This document shows positions 16,447-24,473 of a stretch of DNA of 64,000 nt, piece by piece (the stretch's first letter is position 1; each line of letters starts with the position of its first letter). The notes beneath the pieces are model-generated. The model was not told the origin of the DNA. It worked only from the letters and a program-made list of their open reading frames with translations, and made no database searches. The DNA comes from Paenibacillus validus NBRC 15382 (GTDB taxonomy: Bacteria > Bacillota > Bacilli > Paenibacillales > NBRC-103111): contig NZ_BIMH01000005.1 in the NCBI RefSeq assembly GCF_004000985.1, positions 124,001 through 188,000 of the forward strand. Direction: 5' to 3'. The position numbers and the translations under genes were made by a program.

Positions 16447-17304
16447 ATGATTCATATGACAAACGTTCGCATACGCTACCCGGACTTTGACCTTGCGATC
16501 GATGACCTTACGCTGGAGAGCGGCATGACGGTCGTGGTCGGCCGCAACGGCTCGGGAAAAACGACCTTCCTGGAGCTTCTCTCCACCGGCATTGAACCGG
16601 ATTCGGGTGAAATCAGGTATGGGGGGATGACCGTGAAAGAGCATCTTCCCCTCATCAGGCGGAATATCGGTTTTGCTCCATCCGAGATGGAGCTGTACGA
16701 GGACATGACGCCGCGGGGCTTTCTGCAATATATGGCCGGCTTGAAGGGCTTGGGAGATACGAGCGAGACGGGGGAATGGTTAAAGAAGCTTCACCTCGAA
16801 GACATCTCCCGTAAGCCTATCGGGAGACTGTCCCAGGGGCAGAAGCAGTCCGTTGCTGTAGCGCAGGCTTGTCTGGGACGTCCCCTCGCGCTGCTGCTCG
16901 ATGAGCCTTCAAGCCACCTGGATAGTTTAGAGCGTAAATATTTAATGGCATTACTAACCCAATATGCGGCGGATCGGCTTGTTGTCGTCGTGACGCATGA
17001 GCTGGGGGAGTGGGATCAAAGGGCGGATCGGATTCTTTGGCTCGATTCAGGACGCGTTTGTTTTCACGGAACGCAGAAGGAGTGGACCGCAGGCTTGCCG
17101 CTGAACGTCTACTCCGGCATTATAGCTGCGGAGCAGCTGGCCGGGATTGAGGAACGAAATCTTGTCCGCTGCTCCATCCGGGAAGGAAAGGCGCATATTC
17201 GGATGATCGGGGAGCTCCCGCCGCCCGGATTTAAGCAGGAAAGACCGAGCCTTGAGGATGCGTATTTTATTCGGCGGTTGTCGCAGCCCTTCGTCAGTCA
17301 CTGA
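16447..17304 (+). CDS. ABC transporter ATP-binding protein (second in the cluster)
   Basis: A 285-residue ATPase with Walker A 'GRNGSGKTT', signature 'LSQGQKQSVAVA' (a Q-for-G variant: LSQGQ), Walker B 'LALLLDEPSSHLD' and switch His in 'VVVTHEL'. The signature lacks the usual second glycine of LSGGQ, a variation also seen in bacitracin- and lantibiotic-type exporters. It starts 24 bases after the membrane protein gene with GGAGAGGAGG before ATG 16447. It is the last gene of the cluster and probably energises the preceding membrane protein. Confidence 0.9.
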   Translation: MIHMTNVRIRYPDFDLAIDDLTLESGMTVVVGRNGSGKTTFLELLSTGIEPDSGEIRYGGMTVKEHLPLIRRNIGFAPSEMELYEDMTPRGFLQYMAGLKGLGDTSETGEWLKKLHLEDISRKPIGRLSQGQKQSVAVAQACLGRPLALLLDEPSSHLDSLERKYLMALLTQYAADRLVVVVTHELGEWDQRADRILWLDSGRVCFHGTQKEWTAGLPLNVYSGIIAAEQLAGIEERNLVRCSIREGKAHIRMIGELPPPGFKQERPSLEDAYFIRRLSQPFVSH

Positions 17305-17339
17305 TTGACAGGTTTTCCGGTACCTTGAAGTTTGAAATA

Positions 17340-17379
17340 AGACATAGTTTACATAATATATAATATGTAAACTATGTCT
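17340..17379. terminator. 16-bp perfect inverted repeat between convergent genes, probable shared terminator
   Basis: 17340-17355 and 17364-17379 are exact reverse complements (arm AGACATAGTTTACATA) around an 8-base AT loop. It lies between the ends of the ABC cluster and the - strand secreted-protein gene. The - strand exit (TTATTTC) is slightly T-rich and the + strand exit is not, so it best fits a terminator for the - strand gene. Confidence 0.55.
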
Positions 17380-17458
17380 GTTCCCATCATTCCTATTTTC
17401 AATCGGAAAGGGGCTGGACCGGGTGACCCCGGCAGAAGCGGATGGATGGTCCGTTGGT

Positions 17459-18190
17459 TTACCGGATCGTGTCCACCGGCTCATCAATGCGCCAGCCCTT
17501 TCCTTCAACAAAGCGTAATTTTATTTCTTTAACCTCGGACGAATCTTCGATCGGCACAGAAAACCGGAAGGTCTTTACTCCGTTGCCTTCTTGAATGAAT
17601 GTTGCCTGGGCGTTCTCCCATTCCAACCGGCTTCCGCCGTCAGCGTTAGGCTGAGCCAGTTTGCCTTCGATTTCCACAATGGACCCGTTCTCCGTTTGCT
17701 GTTTCCAGTAGGCCTGGGCTTGTTCAGGCGTATACAGAAGCTCGAGGTATTCGATATATTTAGTCTTTGTATCCAATTCAGTGCCCATCCACCGGTAATC
17801 ATTCCCTTTGACGTCAAAGGAACCATCTTTATGATCGCCGCCTCCGCCGATCATCATTTGCCAGAAGTGATGCTGCGCATCTGCCGCTAAGCCTGCGGCA
17901 TCCCGCTCGCTGATGTCGGCTTGTTTCCGCTGCAGCCGGCGATATTCCTCATTTTCAACAACTACAGTTTGATTGTCTTCGTCCCAAAATACGCGGGCTC
18001 CCAAGGCTTCCGCCAAGGCTCTTGCCGGGATCATGGTACTGCCGTCAATAATCTGTGGAGCGACCTCGGAATGAATGTCATTGCCGTTAACGACCAGCTT
18101 TACCACTTTGGGAGCGGCATACGAAATACCGGAAAATAGGACGGAACCTAAAACCATCCCGCTTACAAAAGACTTCCAACTCATTTTCAT
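17459..18190 (-). CDS. Secreted protein: copper-amine-oxidase stalk domain plus IseA-like domain
   Basis: A 243-residue exported protein. The N-terminus is a signal peptide ('FVSGMVLGSVLFSGISYAAP'). Residues about 28-80 form a copper amine oxidase N-terminal (stalk) domain ('VNGNDIHSEVAPQIIDGSTM', 'IPARALAEALGARVFWDEDN'). The C-terminal 150 residues resemble IseA/YoeB, an inhibitor of cell-wall DL-endopeptidases in Bacillus: 'YLELLYTPEQAQAYW', 'GKLAQPNADGGSRLEW' and the final 'KLRFVEGKGWRIDEP'. If so it would restrain autolysins. The ATG (complement of 18188-18190) follows GAGGCGG by about 10 bases. It stands alone on the - strand, divergent from the iclR region. Confidence 0.75.
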   Translation of the reverse strand: MKMSWKSFVSGMVLGSVLFSGISYAAPKVVKLVVNGNDIHSEVAPQIIDGSTMIPARALAEALGARVFWDEDNQTVVVENEEYRRLQRKQADISERDAAGLAADAQHHFWQMMIGGGGDHKDGSFDVKGNDYRWMGTELDTKTKYIEYLELLYTPEQAQAYWKQQTENGSIVEIEGKLAQPNADGGSRLEWENAQATFIQEGNGVKTFRFSVPIEDSSEVKEIKLRFVEGKGWRIDEPVDTIR

Positions 18191-18319
18191 TTGTCAAGCA
18201 CCGCCTCTAATATATTCATTTATTCTTCCTTATGACGCTGCACGAGCCAGATTAGTTACAACATGCGGAAATTATTTCTAAAGGAGGCGAACGTCTACTA
18301 TATTCACAAATGAAATGTG

Positions 18320-18348
18320 TTGACATACCTGATTCCATGTTATATTCT
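18320..18348 (+). promoter_or_regulatory. Sigma-A promoter upstream of the IclR gene
   Basis: TTGACA at 18320-18325 and TATTCT at 18343-18348 are 17 bases apart; TATATT at 18341 is an alternative -10. Two operator palindromes begin 6 bases downstream, over the expected transcription start. It would produce a leader of more than 300 bases before iclR. The 10-mer GTTATATTCT of this -10 region recurs at 18596-18605, again directly before an operator. Confidence 0.55.
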
Positions 18349-18353
18349 TTTGT

Positions 18354-18384
18354 TGGAACAGCGTTCCATTGGAACGTCGTTCCA
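18354..18384. promoter_or_regulatory. Two tandem operator palindromes, probable IclR sites
   Basis: TGGAACAGCGTTCCA (18354-18368) and TGGAACGTCGTTCCA (18370-18384) are 15-bp palindromes whose centres are 16 bases apart. They lie directly downstream of the promoter at 18320-18348. IclR-family repressors commonly bind such GGAAC-centred palindromes, and an IclR gene follows, so autoregulation and control of the molybdenum hydroxylase operon are likely. The assignment to this IclR protein is inferred. Confidence 0.65.
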
Positions 18385-18450
18385 ATAATGAAGTTGTCAT
18401 GGCTTGATTTCGACGCTTGATTTCGACGTATACCATGTAAAGAGGGGCTG

Positions 18451-18534
18451 ATGATTAAAAACAAGCATTTATGTAAGCGTTTTATCATCAATCAATCAGA
18501 CGTGATCGCACCTGGCGGAAGGTTGAGCGAGTAG
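18451..18534 (+). pseudogene. 27-codon reading frame in the iclR leader, possible GntR regulator remnant
   Basis: ATG 18451 follows AGAGGGG by 3 bases and opens a 27-residue frame ending in 'SDVIAPGGRLSE'. This end looks like the beginning of a GntR-family DNA-binding domain (usual form: I-x-PG-x-RLSE). In the +1 frame the DNA continues 'VAALADVLGR', similar to the next part of that domain. It could be a remnant of a lost regulator, a leader peptide or chance. Two tandem copies of a 13-mer (GCTTGATTTCGAC, 18402-18427) precede it. Confidence 0.25.
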
Positions 18535-18609
18535 CGGCACTCGCCGATGTGTTAGGAAGGTGGTATATGGCAGGGGTAGCATGTTTGTTCGCGCGTTATA
18601 TTCTACTAA

Positions 18610-18624
18610 TGGAACGACGTTCCA
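18610..18624. promoter_or_regulatory. Third operator palindrome, probable IclR site
   Basis: TGGAACGACGTTCCA is the third copy of the palindrome at 18354-18384. It lies 70 bases before the iclR start and is preceded by the repeated 10-mer GTTATATTCT (18596-18605), so it may mark a second, weaker promoter of iclR. Confidence 0.6.
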
Positions 18625-18694
18625 TTTGTACACACGTTAATAACCTGCTTACATACCTTAGAGCCTTTAATCATGAAGGGAGAGAATTGTCATT

Positions 18695-19486
18695 TTGGAA
18701 GGGACTGAGCATCAACAGGTCAACTCTACCGTGGAGCGCGCCTTAATCCTCTTGGAATTGGTATCCGAGAAGGGCGAAGGAGTAGCTCTTGCGGAATTAG
18801 TGAAGGAGGTCGATTTACCTAAGACTACGATCTACAGACTCTTGGAAACTTTAAAAAACCGGAATTACGTTCAATTCGATCCGGATACTGAAAAATATTC
18901 GATTGGTTTGAAGACGCTGGAGATCGGAGTATTAGGACTGCATAAAATGCAAATCGTAGAAGTCGCCTCCCGACATTTGCGTGAATTATCAGAGATTACC
19001 GGGGAAACTTCTTTTCTTGCGACCTATAACAGCGGTGAAACCGTCTACCTTTATAAAATTGAGGGTTCAAAATCTATTAGTATAAGGGCTGAGCTAGGCA
19101 TGAGGAGGCCTGTTCATTGCACGGCCGTAGGCAAAGCCATCCTGTCCACTTATTCAAGAGAAGAAGTGGATCGGATTATTCAAGAAAAAGGGATGACCCA
19201 ATATACACCAAATACAATTGTGGATCTTGAACAATTTCATGAGGAATTAAGAAACATACGCATAGCAGGTTATGCCATGGACCGTGAAGAAATCGAAGTG
19301 GGCTTAACCTGTTATGCGGTACCCATCTATAACTACACCGGACGGTCGGTGGGGACGATTAGTCTGGGTGGTCCTGCTTCCCGCATGATAGAAAATAAGA
19401 ACGAATTAACCCGCGAGTTAATGGAAGCGGGATTAAGAATTTCCCAGAGGCTGGGATTTGTTCCAAGTATCAGTTCCATATTGTAA
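18695..19486 (+). CDS. IclR family transcriptional regulator
   Basis: A 263-residue regulator with the N-terminal winged helix-turn-helix 'STVERALILLELVSEK', 'LAELVKEVDLPKTTIYRLL' and the wing 'YVQFDPDTEKYSIGLKTLEI'. The C-terminal effector domain has 'GMRRPVHCTAVGKAILSTYS', 'GYAMDREEIEVGLTCYAVPI' and 'GTISLGGPASRM', the standard IclR ligand-pocket pattern. It probably senses the substrate, or an intermediate, of the pathway encoded downstream. Start TTG 18695 has AGGGAGAG 10 bases upstream; no ATG is available near. It is the first gene of the 18.7-33.3 kb island and three candidate operators lie in front. The 200 bases to the next gene hold only a ribosome site and a doubtful 69-codon frame. 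Confidence 0.93.
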   Translation: MEGTEHQQVNSTVERALILLELVSEKGEGVALAELVKEVDLPKTTIYRLLETLKNRNYVQFDPDTEKYSIGLKTLEIGVLGLHKMQIVEVASRHLRELSEITGETSFLATYNSGETVYLYKIEGSKSISIRAELGMRRPVHCTAVGKAILSTYSREEVDRIIQEKGMTQYTPNTIVDLEQFHEELRNIRIAGYAMDREEIEVGLTCYAVPIYNYTGRSVGTISLGGPASRMIENKNELTRELMEAGLRISQRLGFVPSISSIL

Positions 19487-19692
19487 ATGCAGCGTATCGT
19501 AGCTTCATCCGTTAGACTGCCTGATGGATTCTCTGGAAATCATCTTGAAAGACTAACGGAACTGTCTTTCAATGCAAAATGCAACCGTTTACATGGAGAG
19601 GTAGATTGTACCTTGTTCTACCCATCTGAGCATGGCCGGCAGGTCATCAGGATCAGGAATTTAAATATAAGTTCTGAGGAGGCGATATTGTC

Positions 19693-22095
19693 ATGACAGA
19701 AACGAAAACTGGATTGGGAGTCAGTTATAAACGTAAAGAGGACCCGAGATTGTTAACCGGTTATGGCCGTTTCACGGATGACATTGAAGTGAAAGGCATG
19801 CTTCACTTGGCGATCTTGAGAAGTCCCCATGCTCATGCTCATATTCGAAGCATCGATACCAGCCAAGCCCTAAAATTGCCCGGTGTCGTAGCGGTTCTGA
19901 CGGGTGAAGAATCGCTGAAGTACACGGGGAAATTGGCGACGACGATCGATATCGCCAATAAAGTGCCGGAAGTGTATCCGATTGCCTACAAGAAGGTCCG
20001 CTTTGTTGGCGAGGCAGTCGCTGTAGTGGCGGCGGTTGACCGGTATATTGCGGAAGATGCGGTGGAGTTAATTCAAGTGGAATACGATCCTCTTCCCGCG
20101 GTCGTGACGATCGAAGACGCCTTGAAGCCTACTGCGCTTCTCTATGAAGAATGGGGCCATAATCTCCAACAGGATTGGAGAAGCACCATCGGCGACATTG
20201 AGGAAGCCTTCAAGAATTCGGCATACGTCTTTGAAGAGACCATCACTCACAGCCGTTATACCGGGACCCCGATCGAATCACGCGCATGTATTGCGGATTA
20301 CAACCCCGGTTCCCAGAGAATGACCGTCACCTGTTCGACACAAGCTCCGCATCAGGTACGTACCTTGATCGCCCAAACGCTAAATATGCCTGAGCACAAT
20401 ATTCGAGTGATTGCGCCTGATGTGGGGGCGGGATATGGGACCAAATTACAGGCCGATGCCGAAATCATCGTTTGCATCATGGCGCGAATGCTGGGCAAGC
20501 CGGTGAAATGGACCGAAGACCGGGTGGAAAATTTGTTGTCCGGCATGCAATCGCGCGATTATTCTTGCACGCTGAAGATTGGTCTGGACAAGGATTATAA
20601 GATCACGGGTCTTCAAGCCAAACTGTATGCCAACATTGGGATTGACGGAACTTGCCATGGACCGGGTACGCCCGCCCTGCTGGTAGCCGGGTCGTATTTT
20701 CCGGGAGCCTATAAAATTCCTGTTTATGATTGCCAAGTTGTTGGAGTCGTGTCCAACAAAGGACCTTATGGCGCCCATCGCGGCTACGGCAAGGATATCG
20801 CGAGCTACCCTATGGAGCGCATGATGGATATTGTGGCCCAGCGTCTAAAGATTTCTCCGATCGAATTACGCAACCGCAATTTTATTACGAAGGATGAATA
20901 CCCGTACCAGAATATTGCCGGCCCGATTTATGACAGCGGCGATTTCCATCAATTAATGAGTCTGGCTTTGGAGAAGGTCGGTTACGACCAATTGAAAGAA
21001 CGGCAACAGGAACTGCGCAAGCAGGGCAGATATATAGGAATCGGAATTTCAGCCATGCTCGAGCCTTCTGGAGCAGCGGTTTTTAACGGGATCTTCAACG
21101 GTTTCCAGGCGGCTACGGTCCGTATGATGCCGGAGGGAGGTTTTCAAATCCTGACGAGTCATCAAAATATTGGACAGGGTGTTGAAACCACACTGCCGCA
21201 AGTCGTAGCGGACATCATGAATGTAGGCATTTATGATATTACGTTCTTGTACGGAGATACCGATGTCACTCCTTACGGTTTGGGACCGTTCTCATCCCGC
21301 GGAGCAACGTTCACCGTATCGGCCGTACATGAAGCAGCCAAGCTGCTCCGGGATAAATTAATCAAAATTGCCGGCCATCTGCTCGGTATCGATCCGGCCG
21401 AGCTTGAAATGTACAACGGTTCTATTAGAAAAAGAGGAAGCAGCTCGCCGGAGGAATCCATCAGCCTCAAAGAGCTTGGAAATAAAATTCATCTGTGGCC
21501 GGGGCCATACGGGACGATTCCCGAAGGTTTGGACGTGAATTTGGAATGCACGTACACATGGACGAGTCCAGTGGTCAAATGGGAACCGGACGAGTACGGC
21601 CGGGTCAATCTGTATACGACCCATCCGACCGGAGTGTTCATTGCGGTCGTTGAAGTGGATATTCAGACGGGGCAAATTCAAATCGAAAAATTTGTAGTTT
21701 CCCACGACTGCGGAACCATTATCAACCCCATGATCATCGACGGACAAATTGCCGGCGGGATCGCTCACGGAATCGGGGGCGCCTTAATGGAGGATTTGGA
21801 ATATGATGCAAACGGTTCATTACTCAATCTTGATTTCCAAACCTATTTGTGTCCGACAGCCATGGAAGTGCCGGATATCAAATCCCATCATATTCAATGT
21901 CCTTCTCCATTTACTCCGCTAGGCACGAAGGGGATGGGGGAAGGCGGGGCCATCCCGTCGCCTGCCGCCGTCGCCAATGCGGTGGAGGACGCGCTGGAAC
22001 CATTCGGGGTAAGAGTGAAAGATTTGCCGCTTTCGCCTGAGAAAATTGTGCAATGGATTAAACAAAGTGAGAGATACGCTTATGTCAACTCCTGA
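19693..22095 (+). CDS. Molybdenum hydroxylase large subunit (xanthine dehydrogenase/CoxL family)
   Basis: An 800-residue molybdopterin-cytosine-dinucleotide-type catalytic subunit, which would hydroxylate a substrate with oxygen from water. Visible family parts: 'YKRKEDPRLLTGYGRFTDDI' at the N-terminus, cofactor loops 'GAGYGTKLQADAE' and 'HQNIGQGVETTLPQV', the active-site loop 'YGAHRGYGK' near residue 360, and the catalytic glutamate in 'GTKGMGEGGAIPSP' near residue 748. The loop is not the AYRCSFR form of true aerobic CO dehydrogenase, so CO is not the substrate. Start ATG 19693 follows GAGGAGGCG. The operon order is L, hydrolase, M, S. The substrate, probably a heterocycle or aldehyde, is unknown. 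Confidence 0.92.
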   Translation: MTETKTGLGVSYKRKEDPRLLTGYGRFTDDIEVKGMLHLAILRSPHAHAHIRSIDTSQALKLPGVVAVLTGEESLKYTGKLATTIDIANKVPEVYPIAYKKVRFVGEAVAVVAAVDRYIAEDAVELIQVEYDPLPAVVTIEDALKPTALLYEEWGHNLQQDWRSTIGDIEEAFKNSAYVFEETITHSRYTGTPIESRACIADYNPGSQRMTVTCSTQAPHQVRTLIAQTLNMPEHNIRVIAPDVGAGYGTKLQADAEIIVCIMARMLGKPVKWTEDRVENLLSGMQSRDYSCTLKIGLDKDYKITGLQAKLYANIGIDGTCHGPGTPALLVAGSYFPGAYKIPVYDCQVVGVVSNKGPYGAHRGYGKDIASYPMERMMDIVAQRLKISPIELRNRNFITKDEYPYQNIAGPIYDSGDFHQLMSLALEKVGYDQLKERQQELRKQGRYIGIGISAMLEPSGAAVFNGIFNGFQAATVRMMPEGGFQILTSHQNIGQGVETTLPQVVADIMNVGIYDITFLYGDTDVTPYGLGPFSSRGATFTVSAVHEAAKLLRDKLIKIAGHLLGIDPAELEMYNGSIRKRGSSSPEESISLKELGNKIHLWPGPYGTIPEGLDVNLECTYTWTSPVVKWEPDEYGRVNLYTTHPTGVFIAVVEVDIQTGQIQIEKFVVSHDCGTIINPMIIDGQIAGGIAHGIGGALMEDLEYDANGSLLNLDFQTYLCPTAMEVPDIKSHHIQCPSPFTPLGTKGMGEGGAIPSPAAVANAVEDALEPFGVRVKDLPLSPEKIVQWIKQSERYAYVNS

Positions 22096-22885
22096 TTGGA
22101 AAATATACCCTTTGCTTGTCGGAGAAGCCGATGTGCCTCAAGTTCTGGACGCGTTCTGGTCGCTGTCCCGCGAAAAATCGCTTATAAGCGTTCCGATTGC
22201 GGCATGGCTGTTAGTACCGCTGCACGGAGGAGAACCCATTCTGGTCGATACCGGATTTCGGGACGCGGAACGTTGTGTGCAATTACAAGGACTGGGGCCG
22301 CATCGATCCAAGCCTGAATGGACGCTGCAGGCGCAGCTATCCAAGTACGGCTTCGGTTTGGAGGATATCCAAACGGTCATTCTCACACACCTCCACTACG
22401 ATCACGCGGGGGGATGCGGGCTGCTGCCCCGCGCCAAATTCATTATTCAGCGGACGGAATTGCAGGCGGCGGCAGCGCCCCTGGTTTCTCCCGAGCTCGA
22501 ATTCGGCGGCGGCGCCCTCTTCTACGATCGTAAAGACATTGCAGAATTAATTGATCCGTTATGGTCCAGAGTCCGCTTGATCGAGGGGGATGAAGAAATT
22601 GCTCCGGGCGTCAAATGCGTATTATTCGCCAATACGCACACCCCTGGAAGTCAAGCCGTCTACGTCCAAACTTCTGCGGGTAACGCCGTTATTTTGGGGG
22701 ATATCGCCCGAAAAGTGGAGCAAAACGTCAACAAGGCGATTCCGCCGGGCCTGTATTACGATTTGGAAGCCACATACCGGGCGATGAAGAAGATCAAGAG
22801 GGATGCTGATTTTATTCTTCCTTCCCATGACTACGAAGAGTTTTTGAAGTATGCGGAAGGAGTCCCTGTTGGAGACAAGCATTAA
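22082..22885 (+). CDS. Metallo-beta-lactamase fold hydrolase (lactonase-like) inside the hydroxylase operon
   Basis: A 267-residue MBL-fold enzyme like N-acyl-homoserine lactonases and related cyclic amide/ester hydrolases. The zinc motif is 'LTHLHYDHAGGC' (HxHxDH near residues 102-107), with 'NTHTPGSQAVYV', 'VILGDIARK' and the final 'ILPSHDYEEFLKY' supplying the other ligands. It overlaps the large-subunit stop by 14 bases and separates it from the medium-subunit gene, an unusual place that ties its job to the hydroxylated product, for example opening a lactone or lactam. ATG 22082 was chosen because it gives the family-typical 'PDWKIYPLLVGEA' opening; a TTG at 22046 lies deeper in the preceding gene. 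Confidence 0.85.
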   Translation: MSTPDWKIYPLLVGEADVPQVLDAFWSLSREKSLISVPIAAWLLVPLHGGEPILVDTGFRDAERCVQLQGLGPHRSKPEWTLQAQLSKYGFGLEDIQTVILTHLHYDHAGGCGLLPRAKFIIQRTELQAAAAPLVSPELEFGGGALFYDRKDIAELIDPLWSRVRLIEGDEEIAPGVKCVLFANTHTPGSQAVYVQTSAGNAVILGDIARKVEQNVNKAIPPGLYYDLEATYRAMKKIKRDADFILPSHDYEEFLKYAEGVPVGDKH

Positions 22886-22953
22886 GAAGAAACGGCGAAG
22901 CCGGCTTCAGCCAATTTCTAGAATTCTTATCCGGGAAGGACAGGTGAACCAAG

Positions 22954-23892
22954 ATGAAACCCGCTCCATTCGAATACGTAGTAGCGAACAGCGTAAGCGA
23001 CGCCATTCATGCCTTGCAAAAATACGGAGCAGATTCCTGCATTATTGCCGGAGGTCAGAGTCTTCTTCAAGAAATGAATATGCGTCAAGCCAAACCCTCA
23101 TATATTGTAGATATTAATGGAATTACCGATTTGGACTATGTTCGGCTAACCTCCGATAGTTTGGCCATCGGAGCGCTGACTCGCCATCGCACGATTGAAC
23201 GTTCCGAGCTTGTGGCATCACATTGCCCTATTTTACGGAAAGCCGTTGAGCATATCGCCCATTTTCAGATTCGCAGTCGCGGGACGATCGGCGGGAGCCT
23301 TGTGCAAAACGCCCCGGGTGCCGAATACGGAGTCGTTGCCCGTTTGCTCGACGCTCAGATGGTCATCGCAGGACCGCAAGGCGAACGCATCGTCCCGGCA
23401 TCCGGCTTTTTTCAAAGCCATTTCACCACCATTGTCAAGCCGGATGAAGTGTTGACCGAAATCCGCTTCCCGCTTCTTTCGAGCCATACCGGCTATTCCT
23501 TCCTGGAAGTGACCCGGCGTCACGGCCATATCCCGATCGTGTCCGCAGCCGCCACGCTTGAACTGGACGAGAAGGAAACCGTTACCGATGTGCGGGTAGC
23601 TCTGGGGAATGTGAGCGGCGAAGGCGTGCCTTACCGTGTCCGGGCTGTGGAGAAATTACGCGGCTTAACGTTCAATCTTGAACGGGTTGAACAACTCCAG
23701 AAAGACATCGAAGCTGAAGTCAATCCGGATCTGGAAGCGGATAAAAAGGCGGCGTTTATCAAGCAGCTTTCCGGTATTCAAGGTCGGAGAGTATCGGAAC
23801 TCGCCAGTGCCGAATACCGGAAAGAAGCGGCGGCCATTTTAAGCGTCAGAGCATTAAAGATCGCTTACGAACAATTGAAGGGAGCGAAGTAA
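22954..23892 (+). CDS. Molybdenum hydroxylase FAD-binding medium subunit (CoxM/XdhB family)
   Basis: A 312-residue subunit that binds FAD and passes electrons from the iron-sulfur subunit to the acceptor. The FAD loops are 'CIIAGGQSLLQEMNMR' and 'IRSRGTIGGSLVQNAPGAEY', and the C-terminal domain has 'LEVTRRHGHIPIVSAAATL'. ATG 22954 follows AGGTGAACCAAG. It is 69 bases after the hydrolase gene and directly abuts the small subunit gene. Length is normal for a family usually near 290 residues. Confidence 0.93.
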   Translation: MKPAPFEYVVANSVSDAIHALQKYGADSCIIAGGQSLLQEMNMRQAKPSYIVDINGITDLDYVRLTSDSLAIGALTRHRTIERSELVASHCPILRKAVEHIAHFQIRSRGTIGGSLVQNAPGAEYGVVARLLDAQMVIAGPQGERIVPASGFFQSHFTTIVKPDEVLTEIRFPLLSSHTGYSFLEVTRRHGHIPIVSAAATLELDEKETVTDVRVALGNVSGEGVPYRVRAVEKLRGLTFNLERVEQLQKDIEAEVNPDLEADKKAAFIKQLSGIQGRRVSELASAEYRKEAAAILSVRALKIAYEQLKGAK

Positions 23893-24393
23893 ATGGTTGA
23901 GGCGGTTACTACACAAAAAATCGATGTGACGGTCAATGAAGTCAAATACGAGCGGGAAGTCAATGTCCGCACTTTGCTGTCCGATTTTATTCGTCAGGAT
24001 TTGGGGCTGACAGGCACCCATGTAGGATGCGAACAAGGGGTTTGCGGCGCTTGCACGATATTGCTGGATGGCGAGGCCGTCCGGTCTTGCTTGACTTTGG
24101 CCGTACAGGCAAACGGTCGATCGGTGACTACGATTGAAGGGTTGGGCTCGCCCGAACAGCTTCATCCTATTCAGGAGGCCTTCCGGGAGAAGCACGGGTT
24201 ACAGTGCGGGTTCTGTACGCCCGGATTTGTAATCACCGTCTCCGCCTATCTTGCCGAGAATCCTAACCCTTCAGAACACGAGATTCGTGAAGCGATATCC
24301 GGAAATATATGCCGCTGCACCGGGTACCAGAACATCGTCGATTCCGTCATCGAAGCTGCGCAAAAAATGAAAACGGTCGAACCGGCAACCTAA
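23893..24393 (+). CDS. Molybdenum hydroxylase 2Fe-2S small subunit (CoxS/XdhA family)
   Basis: A 166-residue electron-transfer subunit with two [2Fe-2S] domains. The plant-ferredoxin-type cluster ligands are in 'CEQGVCGACTILLDG' and 'VRSCLTL'; the C-terminal four-helix cluster has 'QCGFCTPGFV' and 'NICRCTGYQNIV'. All eight cysteines are present. The ATG follows the medium-subunit stop without a gap (TAAATG), with GGAGCG as ribosome site. It completes the L-M-S set. Confidence 0.95.
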   Translation: MVEAVTTQKIDVTVNEVKYEREVNVRTLLSDFIRQDLGLTGTHVGCEQGVCGACTILLDGEAVRSCLTLAVQANGRSVTTIEGLGSPEQLHPIQEAFREKHGLQCGFCTPGFVITVSAYLAENPNPSEHEIREAISGNICRCTGYQNIVDSVIEAAQKMKTVEPAT

Positions 24394-24412
24394 ACTGTAT
24401 ACCGGAAAGGTC

Positions 24413-24438
24413 GGGGCCTCCTTGGAGGCCTCTCTTTT
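24413..24438 (+). terminator. Weak terminator-like hairpin after the hydroxylase subunit genes
   Basis: GGCCTC (24415-24420) and GAGGCC (24425-24430) pair around a 4-base loop, followed by TCTCTTTT. The stem is short and genes continue in the same direction after 36 bases, so it may only reduce expression of the cofactor genes relative to the enzyme genes. Confidence 0.4.
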
Positions 24439-24473
24439 CAAAACTATGAATGGAGACAAGGGTGATTCTACAT

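Noticed and set aside
16801-16870. Inactive ABC ATPase because of the LSQGQ signature
   Set aside because: LSQGQ is found in active ATPases of several exporter families, and the Walker motifs and switch His are intact.
18402-18427. Tandem 13-mer GCTTGATTTCGAC as a regulator site or repeat element
   Set aside because: Two exact adjacent copies are present but show no symmetry and do not recur in the window, so a simple slippage duplication is the likeliest cause.
19487-19696. 69-codon frame between iclR and the hydroxylase large subunit gene
   Set aside because: It starts directly at the iclR stop without a ribosome site, overlaps the next gene start, and has no recognisable motif or membrane segment. 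It is more likely an untranslated gap.
19693-24393. Aerobic carbon monoxide dehydrogenase (coxLMS)
   Set aside because: Subunit families match, but the active-site loop is GAHRGYGK rather than AYRCSFR, and the gene order L-MBL-M-S is not that of cox operons.
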